From Acetobacterium bakii (GTDB lineage Bacteria; Bacillota; Clostridia; Eubacteriales; Eubacteriaceae): a DNA stretch of 64,000 nucleotides. Every line of letters starts with the position of its first letter. The first letter of the stretch is position 1. Where the stretch lies: contig NZ_LGYO01000012.1 in assembly GCF_001263355.1 (NCBI RefSeq), positions 43,464 through 107,463 on the forward strand. The letters run 5' to 3'. The translations under genes and the position numbers were made by a program. The notes below the pieces were generated by a model. That model saw only the letters and a list, made by a program, of their open reading frames with translations. It searched no databases and was not told the origin of the DNA. Shown piece after piece: positions 51,108 through 61,088 of the stretch.

Positions 51108-52232
51108 ATGAAAAAATTAAAAGTCATGACAGTCGTTGGCACTAGACCAGAAATAATTAGGTTGTCTGCTGTTATTAATAAATTGGAAGCATCAGAAGCT
51201 ATAGAACACATCTTAGTTCATACTGGTCAGAATTATGATTATGAGTTAAATGAAATATTCTTTAAAGATTTTAAGTTGAAAAAACCTGACTATTTTTTAA
51301 ATGCTGCTACTGGAACTGCAGTGGAAACAATTGGAAATATACTTGTTAAGATAGATCCTATTATGGAGGTCGTAAAACCAGATGCTTTTTTAGTCCTAGG
51401 GGATACAAATAGCTGTCTTACAGTCATTGCGGCCAAGAGAAGGCATATTCCAATATTTCATATGGAAGCAGGCAACCGATGCTTTGATCAAAGAGTTCCA
51501 GAAGAGACTAATAGAAAGATTGTAGACCATACATCAGATATTAATTTAACCTATAGTGATATTGCTAGAGAATATTTATTAAACGAAGGATTGACTGCTG
51601 ATAGAATAATCAAGACTGGTAGTCCAATGTTTGAAGTTTTAAATTCAAGAAAAGAAGATATAAAGAAATCTGATATTTTAGAAAAATTAGATCTTGACGA
51701 AGGAAAATACTTTGTGGTTTCAGCCCACAGAGAAGAAAATATCAATTCAGAAATAAATTTCTTGGACTTGGTTGATAGTTTGAATGCAATTGCAGAAAAA
51801 TATAAAATACCGTTGATCATGAGTACGCATCCCAGAACCAGAAAAATGATTGAGGCTAGAGGAATTGAGTTTAATCGATTGATAAAGATAATGAAACCAC
51901 TAGGCTTTAACGAATATGTAAAGCTTCAAATAAAAGCGAAAGCGGTTCTCAGTGATAGCGGAACCATTAGTGAAGAATCATCAATTCTGGGCTTTAAAGC
52001 ACTTAATATTAGACAGGCACATGAAAGACCTGAAGCTATGGAAGAAGCATCAGTTATGATGGTTGGGCTTGGGAAAGAAAGAATTTTGCAGGGGCTAGAG
52101 ATATTGGAGACTCAAGAAAAAGATACATTAAGGTTTGTTGGAGACTATAGTATGCCCAATGTATCGGATAAAGTACTACGTATTATATTGTCTTATACAG
52201 ATTACGTAAATAGAGTTACTTGGAAGAAGTGA
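51108..52232 (+). CDS. capG: CapG-type UDP-N-acetyl-sugar 2-epimerase (WecB family)
   Basis: 374 residues. KVMTVVGTRPEIIRLSAVIN, HTGQNYDYELNEIFFKDF, VLGDTNSC, IFHMEAGNRCFDQRVPEETN and SDSGTISEESSILGFKALNI are WecB-family motifs. Following CapE and CapF it should complete UDP-N-acetyl-L-fucosamine; in isolation it could not be told from a UDP-GlcNAc 2-epimerase. 5 bp after capF. Confidence 0.93.
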   Translation: MKKLKVMTVVGTRPEIIRLSAVINKLEASEAIEHILVHTGQNYDYELNEIFFKDFKLKKPDYFLNAATGTAVETIGNILVKIDPIMEVVKPDAFLVLGDTNSCLTVIAAKRRHIPIFHMEAGNRCFDQRVPEETNRKIVDHTSDINLTYSDIAREYLLNEGLTADRIIKTGSPMFEVLNSRKEDIKKSDILEKLDLDEGKYFVVSAHREENINSEINFLDLVDSLNAIAEKYKIPLIMSTHPRTRKMIEARGIEFNRLIKIMKPLGFNEYVKLQIKAKAVLSDSGTISEESSILGFKALNIRQAHERPEAMEEASVMMVGLGKERILQGLEILETQEKDTLRFVGDYSMPNVSDKVLRIILSYTDYVNRVTWKK

Positions 52233-52792
52233 ATTCGATTAAATTTATAGAAATAAGTATTAACCGATCTAAAATACTAAAACAACGAGAATGCTTTTAT
52301 CAAAATTCCTAATATTGGATCTTTTAGATGTATTTTTAATAAAGTAATAAGAGTAGCTGATATAAAGCCTCTTGTTAAATATTTTGATTGATGAGTCCAA
52401 AGCATCAACGTCGAAGCTCCAAATAATTTGTCCAAAGTAGATTTTCCCTAATCTCACATACTCGGGTACTACATGGAATTGAATATACCGTCGTGGCGGA
52501 GCCATGGGGGATCAAAATAGTTTAGATTATTCAGAATAAATCATTTTTTGATTGTAGTAAGATTAAAACAATGAAATTTGAGGTGAAACCCAAAGATCTC
52601 ACTAAAACTGAAACTTAGAACGAGAGTTATCATTACAATTTGGTTAAAAATACATTGAATTCCAAGATATTTCAATTATGAAGTGTTATATTTTTCAAGC
52701 ACTAAAAGATTCAAAAGTTAAAAAATATTATAGCACAGTTAGAAATAGCAATCATTTAATAAAGTAAGAAGTAAAAATTGGGGAGGTAATAA
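52233..52792. other. 560-bp AT-rich gap; possible decayed gene, nothing recognisable
   Basis: A minus-strand reading frame at 52269-52505 (78 residues, FGQIIWSFDVDALDS) matches nothing known to me and has no ribosome site. Plus-strand frames are stop-rich. The GC-richer patch near 52480-52510 differs from its surroundings and may be a mobile-element scar. The GGGGAGG at the end serves the following gene. Confidence 0.3.
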
Positions 52793-53974
52793 GTGAAATG
52801 TCTACTAATTAGTTTTTTCAATAGCGATAATCTTGGAGATTTGGTAATATCAGACATTCTTTATAATTATGTAAAAATAAAATTTTGCACTGTTAAGATG
52901 AGTTATGGATCAAACCCTTTTGGATTTTCAGATATCAATGGTATGGATAATGTACGAGGAATTAAGAAAAAACAAATATTTAAAAACAATCTATATATTT
53001 TGATTCTTATTTGTCGTTTAGAAAAAATTTTAGAGTGGTATCGAGGAAACCATAAAAATGAGCTAGAAATTCAAATTGAAGAAAAAATTGTCGAGAATGA
53101 CATAATAATTATTGGTGGGGGGAACATGATTTTCGATGTTGATAAATTTTCTTGTTCAGCAAAAACATTTAAGACCATTATTGATATTGCAAAAAAAAGC
53201 GATAAGAAAGTGTTTGCCATTTCCATAGGAATAGGTCCTTTTGTTACCGATTTGCAGGAAAAAAAAGCCGTTGATGCACTGAATATGTGTGATGTTATCA
53301 CATTTAGGGATTCAAAATCAAAAGAGATATATAATAAATATTACAAAGATAAGAAAGCAATTTTAACAATTGATCCTGTATTTATGTTACCTTACTGTGT
53401 TGAAGATAATCGTTCAAAGACGGATAATATTATTGCTATTAATTTGTTTGATAATCGTTTAGTAAAAGAAAAACAAAAAAAATACATTGAAATTAAAAAT
53501 GGTTATATAGAATTAATTCTTAGAATATTGAGCAAAACTAATTCGAAAGTAATACTTTTTTCAACAGATTTAAATGATTATGAAATGATTAATGAGGTGT
53601 ACGGAGAAATTATATCCTCAAACTTGGAGGTAATGTATATTTCAGGTTTTGATGATTTAATTTATTTGTATAGTAAAATTAATTTGCTAATTGGCTGTAG
53701 GATGCACTCCATGATTATTGCATATACACAGCATATTCCAGTAATTGGATTTTCGTGGCAACCTAAGGTAGATGCTTTCTTTGAGATAATTAATCAACAG
53801 GAGTGTGTTTTCCGTTATGATAAGATAGTAAATAATATTGATGAGATATTATCATGCTGTGATGCTAAATTGAATAATTTAGAATATGAGAAGGAAAAGA
53901 TTAATACTCAGCTAAAAGAGATACGTAAAAAGTTTAAAATAAACGAAGAAATTTTATTGAAAATGTCAAGCTAA
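52793..53974 (+). CDS. Polysaccharide pyruvyl transferase family protein
   Basis: 393 residues. CLLISFFNSDNLGDLVISDI at the N-terminus, NDIIIIGGGNMIFDVDKFSC, FAISIGIGPFVTDLQEKKAV, VITFRDSKSKEIYNKYY and LLIGCRMHSMIIAYTQHIPV with GFSWQPKV are the CsaB/WcaK-type pyruvyl transferase pattern. It should ketalise a sugar of the glycan with phosphoenolpyruvate. GTG start at 52793 with GGGGAGG upstream. Confidence 0.87.
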   Translation: MKCLLISFFNSDNLGDLVISDILYNYVKIKFCTVKMSYGSNPFGFSDINGMDNVRGIKKKQIFKNNLYILILICRLEKILEWYRGNHKNELEIQIEEKIVENDIIIIGGGNMIFDVDKFSCSAKTFKTIIDIAKKSDKKVFAISIGIGPFVTDLQEKKAVDALNMCDVITFRDSKSKEIYNKYYKDKKAILTIDPVFMLPYCVEDNRSKTDNIIAINLFDNRLVKEKQKKYIEIKNGYIELILRILSKTNSKVILFSTDLNDYEMINEVYGEIISSNLEVMYISGFDDLIYLYSKINLLIGCRMHSMIIAYTQHIPVIGFSWQPKVDAFFEIINQQECVFRYDKIVNNIDEILSCCDAKLNNLEYEKEKINTQLKEIRKKFKINEEILLKMSS

Positions 53975-54151
53975 TATTTTCAATAAAAGTCTAAACTGAA
54001 ACAATGATTATGATGATACTAGTGTTATTTACTATGTGGAATTTATTAAATATACATAATCGTTGAAAAACCTATTAGAGCGATGGTAGGCAGAAGCCAT
54101 CTGTAACATTCTGGCGAAGGGGTGGAAAATATTAAAATTTAGGGAGTAATA

Positions 54152-55705
54152 ATGAGAAAAAGAAATTCAATATTAAATATAATGACTGGAATATCATCTC
54201 AAATAATCTTGATATTGTTGGGTTTCTTCGTTAGAAAAATCTTTGTAGATATTATGGGATTTGAGTTACTTGGAATTAATGGTCTCTTCAATAGTATTAT
54301 AGCTATGCTAAGTCTAGCAGAACTTGGTATTGGCGGTGCTATTTATTTTAGTTTATACAAACCTTTAGCAGATAATAATCATGAACAAATTAGTGCAATA
54401 ATGCAATTATATTCAAAATTATATAAATACATTGCATTATTCGTTGGAATTATTGGAATTTCATTACTACCGTTTATTAAAATTATTGCTAAAGTGGATG
54501 TTGATCAATTTTATTTAAATATTATCTTCCTTATATTTTTAACAGATGCAGTTTTATCGTATTTACTTGCATACATAAAAAATATTATCTCTGCTGACCA
54601 AAAGAATTATGTGATCAATACAGTTCAAACATGCTTTTCTATTATAATATTAGTATTGCAAGGTATTATTATTATAACTACACATAATTTCATAATATAT
54701 TTAACTGTTAAATTAATAATGGGAATTATGTCAAATTTATTATTTTATTATATCGCAAGAAAGAGATATCCCTATCTTAAAGAAAAAAACAAAATTGTTT
54801 TAGCTCCAGAAATTAAATCTGAGATTATAAAAAATGCAAAAGCACTTTTTTTGGTGCAAATGGCAGTATATTTTGTTTCTGGAACAGACAATGTCCTGAT
54901 TGCAATTTTTCTTGGTGTATCGATGGTGGGAATTTATTCCAATTACTTATTGATAATAACTACTGTAACTATGTTAAATGCGCAAGTTTTTAGCGGTATA
55001 ACTGCTAGTTTTGGAAATTTTCTTGTAAATAAGTCCATGAAGGATGCTCACAGAACTTATAAAATAATATTCTTTTTTAATTTCTGGTTAATCGCCTTTT
55101 GTTCAACAGCTTTAATTGTTTTATTGAATCCTTTTATTTTAATGTGGCTGGGCAATGAAGCAGTCCTGAATCAGAGTATCGTAATAATAATTGTTACCAA
55201 TTTTCTATGTAGAGGTATGAATAGTTCAATAGGAATGGTAAGAAATAGTGCTGGACTATATAGTCCTTACCCATTTTTTAAATGGTGGTCAATAATTGAA
55301 GGAATTTTAAATTTGGTTTTATGCATTTTATTTTTAACAGTTTTTGATATGGGGCTATTTGGAATATTATTTGCTGCAACATTAAGCACGCAATTGAATA
55401 CTTTAGTTTTGCCTTGGAATACGTATAAATATGTGTTTAAAATGAATAAAAGCATCTATTTCAGAAGATATTTTTATTATATTGTTTTTGCAATAGTGAT
55501 TATGACAACAACTTCATTTATTGCGGATAGCATCAGTTTTAGCAATATGTATATTAATTTTAGTTTTAAGGCTTTAATGTGTTTAATTATACCAAATGCA
55601 TTGATAATCTTAGCATTTAAACAAACAGAGGAGTTTAAATATATTTGGGAAATAATACAAAAAGCTATGGTTAATAAATTTAAAAGATTAGAAAATTTAT
55701 CATAA
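54152..55705 (+). CDS. Wzx-type polysaccharide flippase
   Basis: 517 residues with about 12-14 hydrophobic helices. FVRKIFVDIMGFELLGINGL, LAELGIGGAIYFSLYKPLAD and YFVSGTDNVLIAIFLGVSMV with GIYSNYLLI are characteristic of the O-unit/teichuronic flippase family (MOP superfamily). It should move lipid-linked repeat units outward for the EpsG-like polymerase. RBS AGGGAG. Confidence 0.88.
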   Translation: MRKRNSILNIMTGISSQIILILLGFFVRKIFVDIMGFELLGINGLFNSIIAMLSLAELGIGGAIYFSLYKPLADNNHEQISAIMQLYSKLYKYIALFVGIIGISLLPFIKIIAKVDVDQFYLNIIFLIFLTDAVLSYLLAYIKNIISADQKNYVINTVQTCFSIIILVLQGIIIITTHNFIIYLTVKLIMGIMSNLLFYYIARKRYPYLKEKNKIVLAPEIKSEIIKNAKALFLVQMAVYFVSGTDNVLIAIFLGVSMVGIYSNYLLIITTVTMLNAQVFSGITASFGNFLVNKSMKDAHRTYKIIFFFNFWLIAFCSTALIVLLNPFILMWLGNEAVLNQSIVIIIVTNFLCRGMNSSIGMVRNSAGLYSPYPFFKWWSIIEGILNLVLCILFLTVFDMGLFGILFAATLSTQLNTLVLPWNTYKYVFKMNKSIYFRRYFYYIVFAIVIMTTTSFIADSISFSNMYINFSFKALMCLIIPNALIILAFKQTEEFKYIWEIIQKAMVNKFKRLENLS

Positions 55706-55779
55706 TTTGTTATTATAAAGCAAATATTATAAAACGTCGAAATTAAAAAAGATGAAAATAAAAAAATGTGGAGGGTTTA

Positions 55780-56709
55780 ATGAAGTACAAGGATAAAGTT
55801 ACAGTATGTATACCTACATACAATAGAGCAAACACAATTGGCAATGCGTTGAAAAGCATTTTAAAACAGACATACAAAAATATCGAAATTATAGTAGTTG
55901 ATAATGCATCAACCGATAATACGAAAGATGTTGTAGAAAGCTTCAACAATAAAAAGATTAAGTATTTATATTTTGAAGATCACCTAGAAGTGAATTACAA
56001 CTTTGTTAGGGCGTTAAATTGTGCAGAATCTGAAATAATTTGTTTGTTTCATAGTGATGATTACTATTATCCTAATATTATAGAAGAACAGTTAAAATAT
56101 CTACTGGATTCAAAAGTTGGTGCAGTTTTTTCTAAAATGAGTAATGAAGAAATCTTAAATGAGAAATTCTTGGATCAAGAATTCGAAATTACAGAACCAG
56201 TTTTAAACAATCAAGATAAAGAGCTAGAGGAAGAAAGCCTCATTACTTATAATTATAAAGAATTTTTAGAATATTCTCTATTATACGGCATCCCGGTAGC
56301 ATGCCCTACGTTTATGACAAAAAAGTCAGTAATAAATCAAGTAGGTCTTAACAATGCAAAAGAGGCATTAATTAGTGATCTAAGCTTATGGTTACCAATT
56401 GCTAGGGAATATGAGATTGTTGATATTCAAAAGGTTCTTATGATATATGGAGTATCAAAGAATCAGCTAAGTTATAAAATCCATCATAGAAGGTGCTTTG
56501 TTTCACCTCAATTCATTGTCTTAGATAACGAATTAAAGACATGCAATGAGCAAGTCACAACTGAGGTCTTACATAAGTACAATACTAGAAAATCTAAAGA
56601 TTGTTTGCACATAGCAAAAAATCTAATTATAGGTGGTAAATTAGTTGCAGCTGTCAATTATATTTATAAAGGTTATAAGTATAATAAAAATTTAAAATAC
56701 GTAGATTAA
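55780..56709 (+). CDS. Glycosyltransferase family 2
   Basis: 309 residues from ATG 55780, since GGAGGG at 55770-55775 is the ribosome site. VTVCIPTYNRANTIGNALKS, IEIIVVDNASTDNTKDVVES and EIICLFHSDDYYYPNIIEEQ give a GT2 core. The region DLSLWLPIAREYEIVDIQKV is where the acceptor side usually lies. It precedes the CDP-sugar genes and may use the dideoxy sugar; this is inference from position. Confidence 0.86.
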   Translation: MKYKDKVTVCIPTYNRANTIGNALKSILKQTYKNIEIIVVDNASTDNTKDVVESFNNKKIKYLYFEDHLEVNYNFVRALNCAESEIICLFHSDDYYYPNIIEEQLKYLLDSKVGAVFSKMSNEEILNEKFLDQEFEITEPVLNNQDKELEEESLITYNYKEFLEYSLLYGIPVACPTFMTKKSVINQVGLNNAKEALISDLSLWLPIAREYEIVDIQKVLMIYGVSKNQLSYKIHHRRCFVSPQFIVLDNELKTCNEQVTTEVLHKYNTRKSKDCLHIAKNLIIGGKLVAAVNYIYKGYKYNKNLKYVD

Positions 56710-56739
56710 TCGGTCTAAATATAAAGAAAGAGTGAATGT

Positions 56740-57513
56740 ATGAAAGTAGTTATTCTAGCTGGAGGTTACGGAACAAGGATCAGTGAGGAAAGCCATTTAA
56801 TCCCAAAACCAATGATAGAAATTGGAGAAAAACCCATTCTTTGGCATATTATGAAATATTTTGCATCATTTGGGTATGACGATTTCATCATATGCTGTGG
56901 CTATAAGCAATATGTTATTAAAGAGTATTTTTCGGACTATTATTTGCATATGTCGGATGTGACATTTGATTTTAAGTCGGAGAACAAAATAACGATTCAC
57001 AATAACAATACAGAGCCGTGGAAAGTTACTTTAATTAATACTGGTCTCAACACGATGACCGGTGGTCGAATAAAAAGAGTAAAAGATTATATTGGCGATG
57101 AAACATTTTTACTCACATATGGAGATGGTGTTTCGGATGTTAAAATAGATAAATTAGTTGAGTTTCACAAATCACATGGAAAAATAGCAACAATTACAGC
57201 CATACAGCCGGGTGGACGTTTTGGAATGCTAGACATTGATAATAGTGAAAAAATTAATTGTTTTAAAGAAAAGTCAATAGAAGATGGTGGCTGGATAAAT
57301 GGAGGATTTATGGTATTGGATCCTATGATTTTCAACTATATCGAAGGTGATAAAACTATATTTGAAAAAGAACCTTTGGAAAAAGTTGCCATAGAAAGCC
57401 AACTTAAAGCATACAGACATCATGGCTTTTGGCAGTGTATGGATACTATGAGAGATAAAGAATTATTGGAAAAACTTTGGTTAAATGATCAAGCCCCATG
57501 GAAAGTGTGGTAA
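56740..57513 (+). CDS. rfbF: Glucose-1-phosphate cytidylyltransferase
   Basis: 257 residues. CTP plus glucose 1-phosphate to CDP-glucose. VVILAGGYGTRISEESHLIP followed by KPMIEIGEKPILWHIMK is the nucleotidyltransferase start; YGDGVSDVKIDKLVEFHKSH and GRFGMLDIDNSEKINCFKEK, with GGWINGGFMVLDP, are specific to RfbF/DdhA. First of three consecutive genes for CDP-4-keto-3,6-dideoxyglucose. Confidence 0.96.
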   Translation: MKVVILAGGYGTRISEESHLIPKPMIEIGEKPILWHIMKYFASFGYDDFIICCGYKQYVIKEYFSDYYLHMSDVTFDFKSENKITIHNNNTEPWKVTLINTGLNTMTGGRIKRVKDYIGDETFLLTYGDGVSDVKIDKLVEFHKSHGKIATITAIQPGGRFGMLDIDNSEKINCFKEKSIEDGGWINGGFMVLDPMIFNYIEGDKTIFEKEPLEKVAIESQLKAYRHHGFWQCMDTMRDKELLEKLWLNDQAPWKVW

Positions 57514-57519
57514 TAAATA

Positions 57520-58587
57520 ATGCTGGATTTTTTCAGAGACAAGAGAATATTTATGACCGGACATACCGGTTTTAAAGGAACTTGGCTAAGTAAGATACTT
57601 ATCAATTCGGGAGCAGTTGTTACAGGATATGCTCTGGCACCACCTACAGAATCAAGTTTGTTTAGGCTCTCTAAGATTGAAAATAAAATGAATTCTATTA
57701 TTGGTGATATCCTCGATTTTGAGCATCTAAAAATGTCATTTGATATAGCACAGCCAGAGATTGTAATTCATCTAGCAGCGCAACCTTTAGTTAGAGATTC
57801 TTATTCTGATCCTAGAGGTACTTACGAAACAAATGTTATGGGAACTGTGAATATTCTAGAGTGTGTTAGAAAGAACACTTGTGTAAAATCATTTCTCAAT
57901 GTAACAACGGATAAAGTGTATCAAAATAGTGAATGGGCTTGGGGTTACAGAGAAAGTGATCCGCTAGATGGGTATGATCCGTATTCGAATAGTAAGTCTT
58001 GTTCTGAGCTCGTGACGCATAGTTATAAAAATTCGTTTTTCTTTGATAGGGATATTGCCATTTCTACAGCTAGAGCTGGTAATGTCCTTGGTGGCGGTGA
58101 TTTTGCAAATGATAGAATTATACCTGACTGTGTAAGGGCTGTCAAAAATGAGGACCCTATTATTATTCGTAATCCATATTCAACAAGACCATATCAGCAT
58201 GTCTTAGAACCTCTTTATGCATATCTGATGATCATACAGAAGCAATATCAGAACAATAAATATGCTGACTATTATAATATAGGGCCAGATGAGAGTGATT
58301 GTATTACAACTGGGGAGCTTGTGAATTTATTCTGTAGTAAATGGGAAAAAGCGACAGGAATAAAGCAGACTTGGGTAAATAAATTTGATGGGGGTCCTCA
58401 TGAAGCAAATTTTCTTAAGCTGGACTGTTCTAAAATAAAGACTGTTTTTGGGTGGAAGCCAAGATGGAATATTGAAATAACAATAGAAAAAACAGTTGAA
58501 TGGACAATAGCATTCTTTGATGGTGATAATATTTCTTCAATTATGGATAAGCAGAATGATGATTTTTTACAAGGGGGTATAGAATAA
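57520..58587 (+). CDS. rfbG: CDP-glucose 4,6-dehydratase
   Basis: 355 residues. RIFMTGHTGFKGTWLSKILI (NAD loop), VIHLAAQPLVRDSYSDPRGT, TTDKVYQNSEWAWGYRESDP and YDPYSNSKSCSELVTHSYKN (YxxxK) mark the CDP-glucose enzyme. It makes CDP-4-keto-6-deoxyglucose. 6 bp after rfbF; its stop touches the rfbH start. Confidence 0.96.
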   Translation: MLDFFRDKRIFMTGHTGFKGTWLSKILINSGAVVTGYALAPPTESSLFRLSKIENKMNSIIGDILDFEHLKMSFDIAQPEIVIHLAAQPLVRDSYSDPRGTYETNVMGTVNILECVRKNTCVKSFLNVTTDKVYQNSEWAWGYRESDPLDGYDPYSNSKSCSELVTHSYKNSFFFDRDIAISTARAGNVLGGGDFANDRIIPDCVRAVKNEDPIIIRNPYSTRPYQHVLEPLYAYLMIIQKQYQNNKYADYYNIGPDESDCITTGELVNLFCSKWEKATGIKQTWVNKFDGGPHEANFLKLDCSKIKTVFGWKPRWNIEITIEKTVEWTIAFFDGDNISSIMDKQNDDFLQGGIE

Positions 58588-59952
58588 ATGTTCAAGTATA
58601 AAACAGAAAAAGAAGCAAAAAAACAAATACTTGATATGGTATCAGAATATTGTGATACCTATCATAATAAGAACCATTATAAAGAAGGAGATCGAATTCC
58701 TTATGCATCGAGATACTATGGCCATGAGGAAATGGTAAATCTTGTTGATAGTTCTTTGGAATTTTGGTTAACGTCAGGTAGGTATACTGATCAGTTTGAG
58801 GAAGAGTTCGGAAAATATTTAGGAATTAAACATTGTACATTAGTTAACTCTGGTTCATCTGCTAACCTAGTTGCATTTATGGCTTTGACTTCCCCTCTTC
58901 TTGGGGACAGACAGGTAAAACAATTGGATGAAATCATTACTGTAGCAGCTGGTTTTCCAACTACTGTTACACCGATTATTCAATATGGTGCGGTTCCGGT
59001 ATTTGTAGATCTTACAATTCCCCAATATAATATAGATGTAGCTCAATTGGAAAAAGCGATAACTTCTAAAACGAAAGCAGTTATGATTGCGCATACACTT
59101 GGGAACCCATTTGATTTATTGGCTGTGAAAAATTTTTGTGATAAAAATAATCTCTGGTTAATTGAAGATAATTGTGACGCGCTTGGGTCCAAGTATACAA
59201 TTGATGGTGTGGAAAAATACACGGGTACTATTGGTGATATTGGAACTTCTAGCTTTTATCCGCCCCACCATATGACAATGGGAGAAGGTGGTGCTGTTTA
59301 TACGAATAATTCGCTTTTAAATAAAATCATTCGTTCATTAAGAGATTGGGGTAGAGATTGTGTATGTCCATCTGGGATAGATAATCTTTGCGGTCATAGA
59401 TTTGATAATGAGTATGGTGAATTACCATTTGGTTATGATCATAAATATGTTTATTCGCATTTTGGCTATAATTTAAAAGCTACAGACATGCAAGCTGCAA
59501 TTGGTTGTGCGCAATTAAAAAAAATCCCCTCATTTGTAGAAAGACGTAGATATAATTTTGACAGATTAAAGGCAGCATTAGAAGAAATTTCCGATAAATT
59601 GATTTTGCCTGAACCCTGCGAAAATTCTAGGCCAAGTTGGTTTGGGTTCCTTATTACATGTAAAGATGAAATTGATAAAAATAGTATAGTACAATATATT
59701 GAGGAAAAGGGTGTACAAACTAGAATGCTTTTTGCAGGGAATCTAATAAAACAACCTTGTTTTGATGAAATGAGAAAAACGGAGCAAGGCTATCGGGTTA
59801 TCGGAGACTTATCAGAAACAAATAAAATAATGAACGATACTTTCTGGGTAGGTGTTTATCCAGGAATGACAGATGCAATGATTGACTTTATGGCAAAAAC
59901 GATCAAAGACGCTATTTATGCTCAAAAATCAAGTAAAAACATTAGTTTATAG
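58588..59952 (+). CDS. rfbH: CDP-4-keto-6-deoxyglucose 3-dehydrase (RfbH/DdhC, E1)
   Basis: 454 residues. PMP-dependent iron-sulfur enzyme removing the C3 hydroxyl. LTSGRYTDQFEEEFGKYLGI and LVNSGSSANLVAFMALTSPL are the aminotransferase-fold start. The Schiff-base Lys is replaced by His in PPHHMTMGEGGAVYT, the known hallmark of E1. Cysteines in RDCVCPSGIDNLCGHRFD fit the [2Fe-2S] site. The partner reductase (E3; RfbI/AscD) is not in this window. Product: CDP-4-keto-3,6-dideoxyglucose. Confidence 0.95.
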   Translation: MFKYKTEKEAKKQILDMVSEYCDTYHNKNHYKEGDRIPYASRYYGHEEMVNLVDSSLEFWLTSGRYTDQFEEEFGKYLGIKHCTLVNSGSSANLVAFMALTSPLLGDRQVKQLDEIITVAAGFPTTVTPIIQYGAVPVFVDLTIPQYNIDVAQLEKAITSKTKAVMIAHTLGNPFDLLAVKNFCDKNNLWLIEDNCDALGSKYTIDGVEKYTGTIGDIGTSSFYPPHHMTMGEGGAVYTNNSLLNKIIRSLRDWGRDCVCPSGIDNLCGHRFDNEYGELPFGYDHKYVYSHFGYNLKATDMQAAIGCAQLKKIPSFVERRRYNFDRLKAALEEISDKLILPEPCENSRPSWFGFLITCKDEIDKNSIVQYIEEKGVQTRMLFAGNLIKQPCFDEMRKTEQGYRVIGDLSETNKIMNDTFWVGVYPGMTDAMIDFMAKTIKDAIYAQKSSKNISL

Positions 59953-60111
59953 TTTTACTTGGGTAGCTTTTGTTGAAATTTAAGTTGATTATTAAAAAAC
60001 CGTTTTGATCATTGTTATGAAAATATTTGATTAGTATGTATGAGCAAGTAATATCAGAATAATTGAAATATGAATGAAAAATATTCATAAATATTTAAGG
60101 TGGCATTAGAA

Positions 60112-61029
60112 ATGGAAAAGTTATTTATTATAGGTGGGTTTGGTTTTATTGGAAAAAACTTAATAATAAATCTAATCAGTGAATATGATATTGTTGTAGT
60201 TGATAGAAAATTAGAACAGTGTTTTAAATCTCAATACCCTAAATTAAAGTTTTATGCTTGTGATTTGATAAATGACAACAATATTGAGGAGATTCTTTAT
60301 AAAGAATCTCCTCAATATATTATTAATCTAGTATCAATAGTTACTGCAGAAAGAAATATTGATATGTTTGATGATATGATTAATATTAATTTAAAAGTAC
60401 TATTAAAACTGTATAATGCATCAAAAAATTTAAAAAGTTTAAAACTATTTTTGCATTTTGGATCAGGCGAAGAATATGGCAATATCAAAAGTCCGTTTTA
60501 TGAGATTGATAGAGAGAATCCGAATTCACCTTATGCATTATGCAAGCAAATAACAACAAACACTGCTATAATGCTGCATCAAAATTTTGAATTTCCAATA
60601 ACAGTTGTAAGACCTGGTAATTTATTTGGGCAATATCAAGAAGAAAGTAAATTTATTCCATACATTATTAATCAATTAATGAACAATAATACAATTATAA
60701 CCACACCGGGAGAACAAAAGAGAGACTTTATTTATGTAAATGATTTTGCAAAAGGTATAAAGCTGATGTTGCGAAATAGTCGAAATTTTATTGGGGAAAT
60801 TGTTAATCTATCATCTGGTGATAGTGTAACTTTAAAAAAATTAATGGAGTTTTGTAAAAGATACATAAATTCAGATTCAGTGATTGATTTTGGAGGGATA
60901 CCTTATAGAGAAAATGAAATAATGGATTTTAAATTGGATATTTCAAAATTCAAAGATAATATTGATGAAAAATTTTCGGTGGATATCTTTATGGGACTAA
61001 TTGATTACATTGAAAGCAAACGTTTTTGA
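60112..61029 (+). CDS. NAD-dependent epimerase/reductase, likely CDP-3,6-dideoxyhexose synthase
   Basis: 305 residues from ATG 60112 (AAGGTGG just upstream). Extended SDR: KLFIIGGFGFIGKNLIINLI, FLHFGSGEEYGNIKSPF and SPYALCKQ (YxxxK), RPGNLFGQYQEESKFIPYII, RDFIYVNDFAKGIKLML. Directly after rfbFGH, it is best read as the 4-reductase giving paratose, abequose or a related 3,6-dideoxy sugar; which epimer cannot be told. Last intact gene of the polysaccharide locus. Confidence 0.8.
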   Translation: MEKLFIIGGFGFIGKNLIINLISEYDIVVVDRKLEQCFKSQYPKLKFYACDLINDNNIEEILYKESPQYIINLVSIVTAERNIDMFDDMININLKVLLKLYNASKNLKSLKLFLHFGSGEEYGNIKSPFYEIDRENPNSPYALCKQITTNTAIMLHQNFEFPITVVRPGNLFGQYQEESKFIPYIINQLMNNNTIITTPGEQKRDFIYVNDFAKGIKLMLRNSRNFIGEIVNLSSGDSVTLKKLMEFCKRYINSDSVIDFGGIPYRENEIMDFKLDISKFKDNIDEKFSVDIFMGLIDYIESKRF

Positions 61030-61088
61030 CTGATTATTTCAACAGGTGACGGTGCCTGTGAAACCTCCGAAAAACGGCCATTAAAAAG

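Noticed and set aside
52269..52505. Minus-strand 78-codon frame as a transposase fragment
   Set aside because: No DDE or helix-turn-helix motif could be read and no terminal repeats were seen.
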